From the NCBI GenBank assembly GCA_027486655.1, contig JAIXOR010000059.1, positions 62,001-126,000 of the forward strand: 64,000 bases of DNA, written 5' to 3'. The stretch's first letter is position 1, and every line of letters begins with the position of its first letter. A program made the translations under genes and the position numbers. The notes below the pieces were generated by a model. That model saw only the letters and a program-made list of their open reading frames with translations. It ran no database searches and was not told the DNA's origin. Below are positions 16,686-25,493 of the stretch, piece by piece. The DNA is from Verrucomicrobiaceae bacterium (lineage in GTDB: Bacteria > Verrucomicrobiota > Verrucomicrobiia > Verrucomicrobiales > Akkermansiaceae).

Positions 16686-17198
16686 ATGGACCTTCTTCAC
16701 AAAGCACTTCAGCAGGAATTCAGCTGGGGCCTCATGGTGGGCCTGCTGATCGCCGGGTTTTTATGGAAATCCGGCTTCACCGCCCGCCGCCAGGCCGCGC
16801 GGGAGATCAAGCGGCTCGAAGCTGAGATGAAGGAACTGCAAGGGCATCTCAACACCCAGCTCAAGATCAACGCCACCGGCAACGAAACGCTCCAGGCCGA
16901 GCTCAACGCGCTGAAGCAACAGAACGAGACCCTGCGCGTGAACCACGCCACCCTCCAGCAGAAACCCGGCCGCGCCGAACAACGGCAACTCCAGATCTAC
17001 GACATCGCCATCCGCGCCATGCGCGAGCAGGCCCCGGGATTCGCCCCGGCCTGGGAAAAGGCCCTGCGCCACGGCGAGGCAGAGGTGGACGCCGCAGAGT
17101 CCGGCCTGAAAAAACTCGTCCGCCGCGTCATCCCCGGCCTCGGCAACAGCACACCTTCCAGCCCCGTCACCCTCGAAGACCCCGGCAGCAACGTATGA
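16686..17198 (+). CDS. Membrane-anchored coiled-coil protein of unknown function
   Basis: A 170-residue protein. An N-terminal single span (FSWGLMVGLLIAGFLWKSGF) is followed by a predicted coiled coil (residues about 35-100: REIKRLEAEMKELQGHL, QAELNALKQQNETLRVNHATLQ) and then a basic helical segment ending SGLKKLVRRVIPGLG. The likely topology is an inner-membrane anchor with a cytoplasmic coiled coil, reminiscent of DUF-type RmuC or YhcB-like proteins, but I do not recognise a family. It is in the same direction as, and 13 bp after, the Skp-like gene, so the two are probably co-transcribed. The ATG at 16686 begins the membrane anchor; an upstream in-frame extension is Pro/Arg-rich and antisense-like. 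Confidence 0.65.
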   Translation: MDLLHKALQQEFSWGLMVGLLIAGFLWKSGFTARRQAAREIKRLEAEMKELQGHLNTQLKINATGNETLQAELNALKQQNETLRVNHATLQQKPGRAEQRQLQIYDIAIRAMREQAPGFAPAWEKALRHGEAEVDAAESGLKKLVRRVIPGLGNSTPSSPVTLEDPGSNV

Positions 17199-17342
17199 TG
17201 GCGGGTTTTCTCCATCGAGGGATGTTAGAGTTGTCAGCCATCGGCTCCACTGGGCCCGGAAACCCGGGTTGATTCCTGAATCCGGGATTTTCAAACTACT
17301 GAAAACACGGGCAATGCCATCAAACGCTCGACGTGTTGTCTC

Positions 17343-18194
17343 ATGAGGATCCTTCCTCAAGTGTTCGCTATTCTCCTTGCCGCATCCGGCGGGTTGAGGG
17401 CTGTCTCACCGGAAGACTTACGTCCGCCGGACGATCTGATGTATGTCTTTGAGCGTCCGCCCATGTACGGGTCCAAAGACGAATTCACCGCATTTTTTTC
17501 CGAACAGAGAAAGAAGATCCTAGAAGCGAAGGACATTACCGACCGCTTGTATGATTTGCTCTGGCCCGCGGTTGAGGCAGGCAGGGAGGACCTGTATCAG
17601 CCGATTTTCCGTGCTTTGAGAATACGCGGCGATTTGGCTCCCGATCAACTGGACAAAATCGCCGAGCGCGTGAGGGAAACCGCCACACCTGCCGTGGCTA
17701 ACACCAGTACCACCGAGCGCTACTTCGTGGAAAGCGCGGCGAGCATGCTGGGTTCCTATCCTTCCCCCAAACACGAGGAACTCCTGCTTTCGTTGCTCAC
17801 GATGGGTGATGAATGCTGGAGTCGAGCGGCTGCCGGTTCGTTGGCAGAATCCGGCTCTAAGCGCTCGATCGAACCCTTGCGTCGATGGATGGCAGAACGC
17901 GCTGCGCAGGGAGACCCAAAGATCAGGGATGAATTGTCCGCCGGGATGGGCAAGACCACTTGGAATGACCGGATGGCAAAGGCTATCGAAAAACTCGAAA
18001 AGCGCGTCGCCGCCGTCGAGCGCCAATCATCGCAACGCCATCGCCAGGTTCCCACGCCACAAGAAGCCAACTCCAATCCACCGAAGTCCAGCTTCCCTCA
18101 GGAGCAGGCCAAATCCATCGCAGTGCTCTTTGCAGGTGTGTTGTTCGTGCTCGCCTTTGTTTATTACCTCCTTGGACGGCGCGGCCGCGCCTAG
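17343..18194 (+). CDS. Exported helical-repeat protein with C-terminal membrane span
   Basis: A 283-residue protein with a signal peptide (MRILPQVFAILLAASGGLRA-V). The helical middle looks HEAT-like: TERYFVESAASMLGSYPSPKHEELLLSLL, then CWSRAAAGSLAESGSKRSIEPLRRWM. A coiled-coil-like stretch (KAIEKLEKRVAAVERQSSQ) and a polar linker follow, then one C-terminal membrane span (SIAVLFAGVLFVLAFVYYLLGRRGRA). It should be held in the inner membrane with most of its mass in the periplasm. Base composition is somewhat lower in GC than in the genes upstream, and it borders the AT-richer island that follows. No function is evident. Neighbouring genes in the island also encode exported helical proteins, which may be a shared theme. 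Confidence 0.65.
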   Translation: MRILPQVFAILLAASGGLRAVSPEDLRPPDDLMYVFERPPMYGSKDEFTAFFSEQRKKILEAKDITDRLYDLLWPAVEAGREDLYQPIFRALRIRGDLAPDQLDKIAERVRETATPAVANTSTTERYFVESAASMLGSYPSPKHEELLLSLLTMGDECWSRAAAGSLAESGSKRSIEPLRRWMAERAAQGDPKIRDELSAGMGKTTWNDRMAKAIEKLEKRVAAVERQSSQRHRQVPTPQEANSNPPKSSFPQEQAKSIAVLFAGVLFVLAFVYYLLGRRGRA

Positions 18195-18573
18195 ATTCGG
18201 ATGGGCGATGTTTCGGCGATGGTTTGCTTGCGGTGAATCAATCTAACAAAGATGGGAACGCTATGACCCTCTGGGTTTGTGTTCTTGTGGCAAGTGTCCC
18301 GTTAGTCAGAAGTCGTTTCCGAAACGGTTGAAACGCCCTGCATGTGGTCGATCGTTCGGAGTTCAAGGATTCAGCTCGAGTCTCGCTATTCTGCATACAC
18401 AGCCGTAAAAGTAAGCAATTCGATGACACCGATGATCAAGCGGCCGTGCGAGCGGCTTTGGAAGTGCGGGCGTCGAGCCATTTTTCCGGGGTGATGCCAC
18501 CGGCCTGACCGGCTTTCATGGCGGCAGGCGGGTGAGCACACTGTAATTCGCGGAAAAGGACCGGACTTGCTCA
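18195..18573. other. Gene-poor interval with a gene-tail remnant
   Basis: About 380 bp with no intact gene. One dispersed heptamer (TCTAACA, 18242-18248) is present. On the minus strand, just downstream of the double stop of the decayed gene at 18574, about 40 codons stay open, reading FRELQCAHPPAAMKAGQAG, then GITPEKWLDARTS and a stop near 18437. That looks like the 3' tail of a lost gene, possibly transposase-derived, but I cannot name it. Confidence 0.35.
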
Positions 18574-19032
18574 TCAATCCACCCCAAGCATGGAACTTCG
18601 GCACCCATAAGGAAGGAGAACACGCCTGTCCGCCACCGCCCCCAGGTAGGGACCGACCTCCGGGCGGTCCTCGCCAAGGAGTGGCGAATGAAATGAAACG
18701 CTAAGCGCCGCCGCCTCCTCTCCGCTCGTGCAATGCCTCATCGGATTGCGCCGCGACAGGCGCTCCCAATCCATCGTCCGAATGTATTCCTCCTGCGGCT
18801 CGATGAGGCCCTTGGCTTCCGGTAGCAACTCTTTAATGACCGAGGCATCCAGCACTGTGTCCGCCTCGCCTGCCCGGGGGTTCCGCACCTCAGCGACATC
18901 CCAAGAATGGTAAAACAGCTCCACTGGGCCGAGGCGTTCCAAGGGCGCAATCACATGCCGGCGCAGACATTTAATCGTGTAAGGCAGGCTTCGGTGAACG
19001 AGGCCGTGGAGGAGGAGAAATGTGGAGCGCAT
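18574..19032 (-). pseudogene. Truncated or decayed gene, 152-codon remnant
   Basis: The first 100 residues look like a real protein: MRSTFLLLHGLVHRSLPYTI, then CLRRHVIAPLERLGPVELFYHSWDV and RNPRAGEADTVLD. This resembles the N-terminus of an uncharacterised glycan-related family in which a polar strand, a helix and an HTWD-like motif recur. After ERLSRRNPMRHCTSGEE the sequence loses that character and ends in two adjacent stop codons at about 18571-18576. This suggests a frameshifted or truncated gene rather than a complete 152-residue protein. The ATG directly abuts the stop codon of the upstream gene (TAG at 19033-19035), so it may be translated by reinitiation. It lies at the GC-richer edge of the AT-rich island. 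A complete small gene is the alternative. Confidence 0.4.
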
Positions 19033-19887
19033 CTAATCTCGGATAGCTCTTTTTCTGGCCTTGGGATCTGAAATAGCATCAATCCAAGGCTTCGCCTCGG
19101 CAGCAGAGCCGGAATTCTTCAGCCATACCACCATTTCGGCTATGGCTTCGTCGCGAACGAGACCTTTGGGCAACTTTGAAATCGTCGAACTGGCTGCCAG
19201 CGGGCCGCTTGCCATTGCAGCACCAGCGATTGTCGATGCTGCAAGACGCACAGACGACTCATTACTCCCCTCAGAGGCCAAAGCAAACCCTTCAGAGAGA
19301 CTCTTCAAGCCAAGGGAGCGGCAAACGATGCTAAAATCCGCATCGTTCAAACTCTTTAATACCCCCTCTTCACGCATATCCCCAATTCGATAAATGGCTT
19401 CAGCACCCAAAATCGCCTCGCGGAGATTCTTTAAATCGTTTTGGTTGTTAGATAACTTCTCAGCGAGCAGAAATTTCTGTTTGATGTCATGGACTGGACC
19501 TAGTTTGCTAAAAATCCGAGGCAGATGTACAAACAATATCGCCCTTTTTTCTAAAGGAATGTCATTAATAAGCTGGTGCAAGTAGCTGTAGTTTCCATTG
19601 GCAGCGATGACTTCAGAAGCTTTTAAAAACTCGGAGATTAAGCGCTGATTGTCTGACATCATGAGCGTATCAGCGTCCACAATTTTAAGTTTTTCATCTT
19701 TTGAACGCTTCCTTCTCGTTACATCTCTCCCATTTTCAAATTGACTACGCGCCTGCCTGCCTTGCTTTCCGAAATCGGTTCCCACATCTTGACTCCGCCT
19801 CAAAGGCGCGAGGGTCTCGTTAACCAGAAAAGCGCTGGCCAAGACACAAATCGCAACTGCAATGAATATAACTGAGAGACGTGGCAT
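19033..19887 (-). CDS. Exported alpha-helical protein of unknown function (island gene 3)
   Basis: A 284-residue protein. The N-terminus MPRLSVIFIAVAICVLASAFLV is either a signal anchor or a signal peptide. The rest is helical, with repeat-like units: GNYSYLHQLINDIPLEKRAILF, LKNLREAILGAEAIYRIGD, EGSNESSVRLAASTIAGAAMASG, and a closing AEAKPWIDAISDPKARKRAIRD. The WxxxIxDPxxR pattern recurs in the gene at 20741 (DPLKAAEWCSKIEDKELHESV), so the two look related. Codon use is AT-rich (many AAA, GAT, TCT, ATT), unlike flanking genes, which suggests a different origin or relaxed selection. It is the last of three same-strand genes, 27 bp after the lipoprotein gene. Function unknown. Confidence 0.6.
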   Translation of the reverse strand: MPRLSVIFIAVAICVLASAFLVNETLAPLRRSQDVGTDFGKQGRQARSQFENGRDVTRRKRSKDEKLKIVDADTLMMSDNQRLISEFLKASEVIAANGNYSYLHQLINDIPLEKRAILFVHLPRIFSKLGPVHDIKQKFLLAEKLSNNQNDLKNLREAILGAEAIYRIGDMREEGVLKSLNDADFSIVCRSLGLKSLSEGFALASEGSNESSVRLAASTIAGAAMASGPLAASSTISKLPKGLVRDEAIAEMVVWLKNSGSAAEAKPWIDAISDPKARKRAIRD

Positions 19888-19914
19888 AAGACCGAGGAAT
19901 GATTTGCCGTTTTA

Positions 19915-20646
19915 TCAACGTGTCCTTGGCTGCTGCTTCAATAGCTCTTCCAGCGGCTTGGTCAATGGGCTATCAGGCATGTCAGATAACTTCAAATGCT
20001 GACTCAAGACTTGTTGTGCGTATTTGCTCTCGGTCGGGAATTCGATGGAATCAACAAACTTCTGCGCTTCGTTGCGACCTTCTTCAAGACACAAGCGCAC
20101 AGCGAGATCTCCAGCTATACTTGAACGATCTAACGACTCAGGAATACTAGCATGAATCTCTTTCAGAAGATTCAGCGGAATATCCGTTCCGCGCATGTAG
20201 GTAATCGTTAGAGTTCGAAGTTCCCCAGCGGGCATTGTTGCCAGCCTGGCGGGTATTTCTTCGGGAGATTCAATCATAGCCCTCCCAAAAATTGCTTTTA
20301 TTCCGGCGAGAGTGACTCCGGATTGACCTGCGGAAACTGCCACATATAGTTCATTGAGGGCCTCTGCTTTTGTTAATCTTTCGTTCTGAGAAAGTTCATC
20401 CGATAGTTGATTAAGAATGTGGACGGTATCATAATACAACCTCTTGGAAACTAAATCTCCTCTCTGGAGTTTCGTTTTTGCAATGCCTCTTATATCCCGA
20501 TTGATACTCAGATTTCTGGAGGTATGAGATTCATCAGTAACCAATTCCTGCGTGGAGGATTTTGGTTTTTTGTCACACGAGATTAGAATTCCGAGAAGCA
20601 GAAAGGCAGCAACACCAATGAAAGAGGCTTGATGGTTTTGCTTCAT
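19915..20646 (-). CDS. Lipoprotein with helical domain, unknown function (island gene 2)
   Basis: A 243-residue protein with a lipoprotein signal: MKQNHQASFIGVAAFLLLG then ILISC-DKKP, where the Cys at about residue 24 is the predicted acylation site. The mature region is charged and helical: QLSDELSQNERLTKAEALNELY, EEIPARLATMPAGELRTLTITYMRG, and SIAGDLAVRLCLEEGRNEAQKFVDSI near the end. The last segment again resembles the ALxxAxxW/F-xxxI helical-repeat theme of its neighbours. It is AT-rich in codon use. It stands between two other exported helical proteins on the same strand, 94 bp after the first and 27 bp before the third, so the three are probably one transcription unit. No known family is recognised. 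Confidence 0.6.
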   Translation of the reverse strand: MKQNHQASFIGVAAFLLLGILISCDKKPKSSTQELVTDESHTSRNLSINRDIRGIAKTKLQRGDLVSKRLYYDTVHILNQLSDELSQNERLTKAEALNELYVAVSAGQSGVTLAGIKAIFGRAMIESPEEIPARLATMPAGELRTLTITYMRGTDIPLNLLKEIHASIPESLDRSSIAGDLAVRLCLEEGRNEAQKFVDSIEFPTESKYAQQVLSQHLKLSDMPDSPLTKPLEELLKQQPRTR

Positions 20647-20740
20647 TCTTTTATTTGGAATTTAGAAATTTTCACAATTGACTGACTTCGGACTGCGTGG
20701 AAGCTCTTGCCGAATTCTAAGGTCTTCTTGCAGAAATGAT

Positions 20741-21832
20741 TTAATGATCAAGTTTTTCGACGATTGATTTGGCAGTGGTAATTGTCATGTTCGAAGCATA
20801 TCGCAGGATAGATTCCTTCACAGATTCATGAAGCTCTTTATCTTCGATTTTGCTGCACCATTCCGCAGCTTTCAAAGGGTCTATTTGATAGTATCTCTCT
20901 GCGAGATTCGCTAGTCCTACGCTGGTGGATTCACCATTAGGCTTGGCCGAAAGCGCTTCGCCCATTTCCCTGATTGCTTCCAATGGGGCGTTTCTTGACG
21001 CTTTCTCCCATGCTAGGTTCCGCAGACTCTGATCCCCAATGCTGAGTATTTTTTCAACGGAGCAATGCGGATCTTTGTAATGGATGAACGAAAAGAAGCG
21101 CGTCACTTCATCTTTTGATAGCTCAGATTTACCGTCTGAGTTTGCAATAATACTCCAACCTGAATGCTCGTCCTGCATCAGGATGGAATTGATCGTTGCA
21201 TCTTTCGTGATTGATCGAATTTTACCCTCCCGCAGAAGATTGTTGGCTTGGTCTAGTGCCTTGTATGGATTTACTCCCGCTACTCCGATCAAAGCGCCAC
21301 CGATGAATTCTTGCCTGCAGGCCTCAGTCGTGTCTATCGGGATGGAGTGCAACCAGTTTTCGGGTCTTGAGGAGGCAAATGAGGAGGCAAATGCACGGTG
21401 GGCACGCATGCCTTCTTTGAATTCTCCCAGAGATTTTAACCAAGCAAATCCTTGAACTGGATCGTCACTGCCGAGTGTGCGAGCGATCTCTAAGATAAGA
21501 AAATCTCTTTCTTCGGATCCAAGAGCGAGGCCATCTAGTGCTTTCAAAGCTGAATTGATGTTGCTGTCATTTGAGATATCTCGTGCCCCCTGATTTTTCT
21601 TTTGGTTGCGGGGATTGGCTTGAATCCTCGATTCGGCATGTTTGGAAAGATCCCGACCAGAAGGAATCGCCGTTGTCTGGATTTCCCTAATAGGAAGATT
21701 CGGTCTGTGGTATAAACCCACCACAGACACCAGAATGGAAACGACCAGAATCAAAACCATTCGGTACGTTAGGAAATCATTGAACGGCCGTTTCATCGAG
21801 AATGTAAGATTAGGAGACGTTTTCAAACTCAT
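20741..21832 (-). CDS. Exported alpha-helical repeat protein, unknown function (island gene 1)
   Basis: A 363-residue protein from the start at 21832, or 351 residues if MKRPFNDFLTYRM (21796) is the true start. A hydrophobic span (MVLILVVSILVSVVGLY) follows a basic N-terminus, indicating a signal anchor. The remainder contains several copies of a helical repeat whose units read DPVQGFAWLKSLGEFKEGMRA, DPLKAAEWCSKIEDKELHESV and NPYKALDQANNLLREGKIRS, that is D/N-P-x-x-[AG]-[LF]-x-W-x-x-x-[LI]. The pattern resembles Sel1- or TPR-like solenoids. Such secreted W-rich helical repeat proteins are common in Verrucomicrobiota but uncharacterised. The AT-rich composition contrasts with the cys operon beyond the intergenic terminator. 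A 24-bp palindrome lies immediately upstream and could be its operator. Confidence 0.6.
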   Translation of the reverse strand: MSLKTSPNLTFSMKRPFNDFLTYRMVLILVVSILVSVVGLYHRPNLPIREIQTTAIPSGRDLSKHAESRIQANPRNQKKNQGARDISNDSNINSALKALDGLALGSEERDFLILEIARTLGSDDPVQGFAWLKSLGEFKEGMRAHRAFASSFASSRPENWLHSIPIDTTEACRQEFIGGALIGVAGVNPYKALDQANNLLREGKIRSITKDATINSILMQDEHSGWSIIANSDGKSELSKDEVTRFFSFIHYKDPHCSVEKILSIGDQSLRNLAWEKASRNAPLEAIREMGEALSAKPNGESTSVGLANLAERYYQIDPLKAAEWCSKIEDKELHESVKESILRYASNMTITTAKSIVEKLDH

Positions 21833-21839
21833 CCCCTTT

Positions 21840-21863
21840 GATTGATGTTTGCAAGCATCAATC
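21840..21863. promoter_or_regulatory. 24-bp near-perfect palindrome upstream of the island operon
   Basis: Arms GATTGATG (21840-21847) and CATCAATC (21856-21863) surround TTTGCAAG, giving a palindrome with one mismatched pair. It lies 8-31 bases upstream of the first island gene on the minus strand and could be a repressor operator or a leader hairpin covering the ribosome site. No known operator was recognised. Confidence 0.35.
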
Positions 21864-21891
21864 GTAGGTGGTGGTTAAGGTTCCAGCCCGC

Positions 21892-21920
21892 AAAAAAACG
21901 GGCGGTCCGGAGACCGCCCG
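21892..21920 (-). terminator. Intrinsic terminator of the cysJIHK operon
   Basis: Read on the minus strand, CGGGCGGTC-TCCG-GACCGCCCG forms a perfect 9-bp GC-rich stem with a four-base loop (21899-21920), followed at once by seven T residues (21892-21898). It lies about 30 bp past the cysK stop, exactly where the operon should end, and separates it from the AT-rich island. Confidence 0.9.
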
Positions 21921-21950
21921 TTGGGAGAGACGAAGGAAGCTTCGAATCGA

Positions 21951-22910
<960 letters not shown>

Positions 22911-22984
22911 GGTGGTGGGGTGGTTGGGAGTTTAGGGAATCGTGGGATGGAGAAACCGGAAATCGATCCGTGCAGACCGGCGTT

Positions 22985-23722
22985 TCAAATCTGGAAATCG
23001 GAGGAGCCGGAGTCAAGGTGGAGTCCGCATTCGTACTTCCTGCCATTGAAGCGGGTGGCCTCGGCATCGCCATCGGCGGCGGGCACCGTGCTGTGCCAGT
23101 CGCCCATGGTGACGTATCCCTTGGCGGCGAGCGGATGGCGCGGCAGGCCGTGCTGGTGATAGTAGAGGTCCACCTGGGCATCCGCCCAATCGAGGATCGG
23201 ATAGGCCTTGAGTGTCTTTTTCTGGCGCTCGACGAAGGGTCGGTCGCTGCGCGTGCTGGACTGGGACCGGCGCAGTCCGCTGAGCCAGACATCGGCCCCG
23301 GTTTCGCGCAGCGCGCGGTTCATCGGCTCGATCTTGGTGAGCATGGCGTAGCGGTCCTGGTCCTCCTTGGTGCCTTCCCAGAGGTTTCCCCAGAGCGCCT
23401 GCATGCGGGCGGCGGAGAAAGTGGGCTGATAGACACGGAGGTCGAGCTTGGGCAGGAGGCCGGTGAGTTCCTCGATGTATTGATAGGTCTCGGGGAAGAG
23501 GAATCCGGTATCGATGAACACGACGGGAATCTCCGGCGCGTGTTCATGGATGAGGTGGAGCATCACCGCGGCCTGGATGCCGAAGCTGGTGGTGGCCACG
23601 AGGTGATCGCCCAACTGGTCGTAGAGGAGGCGGATCCGTTCGCCCGCGCGGAGCGGGGCGATATCGGCCGAGAGGATCTCGGGATCGAAATCGGGTTCCG
23701 CGTGGAATTTGAGTGCTTGCAT
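22985..23722 (-). CDS. cysH: Phosphoadenylyl-sulfate (PAPS) reductase
   Basis: A 245-residue cytosolic enzyme that reduces PAPS to sulfite with thioredoxin. It shows the adenylyl-sulfate PP-loop ATTSFGIQAAVMLHL, then VVFIDTGFLFPETYQYIEEL, DVWLSGLRRSQSSTR and the C-terminal catalytic KYECGLH (the Cys that carries the S-sulfo intermediate). The paired cysteines (CC...CxxC) that bind the iron-sulfur cluster in APS reductases are absent, so PAPS rather than APS is the likely substrate. That predicts an APS kinase elsewhere, because no sulfurylase or kinase gene is in the window. The start ATG at 23722 lies 10 bp after the cysI stop, giving tight coupling. A longer upstream in-frame extension (to 23857) runs into cysI and is rejected. 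Confidence 0.92.
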   Translation of the reverse strand: MQALKFHAEPDFDPEILSADIAPLRAGERIRLLYDQLGDHLVATTSFGIQAAVMLHLIHEHAPEIPVVFIDTGFLFPETYQYIEELTGLLPKLDLRVYQPTFSAARMQALWGNLWEGTKEDQDRYAMLTKIEPMNRALRETGADVWLSGLRRSQSSTRSDRPFVERQKKTLKAYPILDWADAQVDLYYHQHGLPRHPLAAKGYVTMGDWHSTVPAADGDAEATRFNGRKYECGLHLDSGSSDFQI

Positions 23723-23732
23723 GGGGTGGGGG

Positions 23733-25454
23733 TCAGGCCTTGAGGGCCTCTGGCTTGATATTGAGGTGGAAATCCCTGCCCTGGACGGTCTCGTTGACGT
23801 AACCGGCGCGGATGCAGAAATCGCCGAAGCGTTCGCCCGTTTCACGTTCCTTGGCATAGCGCGTGATGATGGGGGCGAGCAGGGGTTTGATATCCTCGGA
23901 CTTCACGCTTTCCTTGAAGAGCTTGGAGAGGCGCTGGCCGGCGAAGCCGCCGCCGAGGTAAACATTGTATTTGCCCGGAGCGCGGCCGATGAAGGCGATC
24001 TCCGAGATGTAGGGACGGGCACAGCCGTTCGGGCAGCCGGTCATGCGGATGGTGATGGCATCGTGGCGCAGGCCGTTTTCCTCGATGGTTTCCTCCAGCT
24101 CGGTGAGCAGATCGGGCAGGTAGCGCTCCGCCTCGGCCAGCGAGAGTCCGCAGGTGGGCAGGGCGACGCAGGCCAGCGAGTTGAGACGCAGGGCGCTCTT
24201 GAGGTGGCTGTCCTTGATGCCGTATTGTTCGAGGAGCTTCTCGATCTGCGGGCGCTTGGCCGGCGAGACGTTGGCGATGATGAGGTTCTGGTTGGCGGTG
24301 AGGCGGAAGTCGCCCTCGTGCACCTTGGCGATCTCGCGCAGGCCGGTGAGCAGCGGATAGGACGGTGTGTCCAGCACGCGTCCACCCTGGATGAAGAGGG
24401 TGAGGTGGGAGTTGCCGTTCTTGTCCTCCACCCAGCCGAAGCGGTCGCCGTTGTCCTCGAACTTGAACTCGCGCACGGGGCCGAGTTCGTAGCCGAGGTA
24501 TTCGTTCAACTTGGCGAGGATCCAGTCCGGGCCGTAGTCGTCCACGGTGTACTTGAAGCGCGAGTGCTTGCGGTCCGTGCGATCGCCGAAGTCGCGCTGC
24601 ACGAGCACCACCTTCTCCGCGACGTCCACCGCCTGCTCGACGGTGCAGAAGCCGATGACATCGGCGAGGCGCGGGTAGGTTTTCTCATTGCCGTGGGTGG
24701 AGCCCATGCCGCCGCCGACGGCGACGTTGAAGCCGACGAGTTTTCCGTCCTCGACGATGGCGATGAAGGAAAGGCAGTTCGCATAAATGTCCACATCGTT
24801 GGAGGGCGGGACGGCGATGGTGATCTTGAACTTCCGGGGCAGGTAGGTCTTGCCGTAGATGGGCTCCACCTCTTCCTCGGAGGATTCGATCTTCTCCCCA
24901 TCCAGCCAGATCTCATGATAGGCGCGGGTCTGCGGAGTGAGGTGATCCGAGATGCCCTGGGCCACCTTGAGCACGTCCGCGTGCACGTCGGAGAGATAGG
25001 GGTTTGGGTTGCACATCACGTTGCGGTTCACGTCGCCGCAGGCCGCGATGGTGTCCATGGCGGTCTGGTTGATCTCCTTGATGGTGCGCTTGAGGTTGCT
25101 CTTGATGATGCCGTGGAACTGGAAGGCCTGGCGGGTGGTGAGCTTGATGGTGCCGTTGGCGAACTGGGAGGCCATGCGGTCCACCTCCAGCCACTGGGCG
25201 GGAGTGGCCACGCCGCCGGGAACGCGGATGCGGATCATGAACGAGTAGGCCTTGTCCAGCTTGTTGCGGCGGCGCTCGGCGCGGATGTCGCGATCGTCCT
25301 GCTGATAGGTGCCGTGGAACTTGAGGAGCTGCTGGTCATCCTCGGACATCGAGCCGGTGGATGAATCGGCGAGGCCTTCCGCAATGGTGCCGCGCAGGTA
25401 GTTGCTGCGGGTCTTGATGTATTCGTTGGCGGAGAGTTTCTTTTCTTCGGACAT
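23733..25454 (-). CDS. cysI: Sulfite reductase (NADPH) hemoprotein beta subunit
   Basis: A 573-residue enzyme with a sirohaem and [4Fe-4S] centre that reduces sulfite to sulfide with six electrons from CysJ. Both halves of the duplicated ferredoxin-like fold are visible: [19 protein letters not shown] in the first, and [16 protein letters not shown] in the second. The cluster ligands are in [17 protein letters not shown] (C-x5-C) and [18 protein letters not shown] (C-x3-C), the strict family arrangement, and GGGMGSTHG is also conserved. It is 39 bp after cysJ and 10 bp before cysH. The length matches E. coli CysI (570). A very long open frame on the opposite strand (about 23.7-25.4 kb) is an antisense shadow. 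Confidence 0.95.
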   Translation of the reverse strand: MSEEKKLSANEYIKTRSNYLRGTIAEGLADSSTGSMSEDDQQLLKFHGTYQQDDRDIRAERRRNKLDKAYSFMIRIRVPGGVATPAQWLEVDRMASQFANGTIKLTTRQAFQFHGIIKSNLKRTIKEINQTAMDTIAACGDVNRNVMCNPNPYLSDVHADVLKVAQGISDHLTPQTRAYHEIWLDGEKIESSEEEVEPIYGKTYLPRKFKITIAVPPSNDVDIYANCLSFIAIVEDGKLVGFNVAVGGGMGSTHGNEKTYPRLADVIGFCTVEQAVDVAEKVVLVQRDFGDRTDRKHSRFKYTVDDYGPDWILAKLNEYLGYELGPVREFKFEDNGDRFGWVEDKNGNSHLTLFIQGGRVLDTPSYPLLTGLREIAKVHEGDFRLTANQNLIIANVSPAKRPQIEKLLEQYGIKDSHLKSALRLNSLACVALPTCGLSLAEAERYLPDLLTELEETIEENGLRHDAITIRMTGCPNGCARPYISEIAFIGRAPGKYNVYLGGGFAGQRLSKLFKESVKSEDIKPLLAPIITRYAKERETGERFGDFCIRAGYVNETVQGRDFHLNIKPEALKA

Positions 25455-25493
25455 GGGACGGGAGATTTGAAATTTGAAGTTTGGAATGTGATA

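Noticed and set aside
23709-25364. 551-residue open frame on the plus strand opposite cysI
   Set aside because: It has the shadow composition of an antisense frame (runs of Ala, Gly, Val, Leu and Glu), has no motif, and the opposite strand encodes a textbook CysI.
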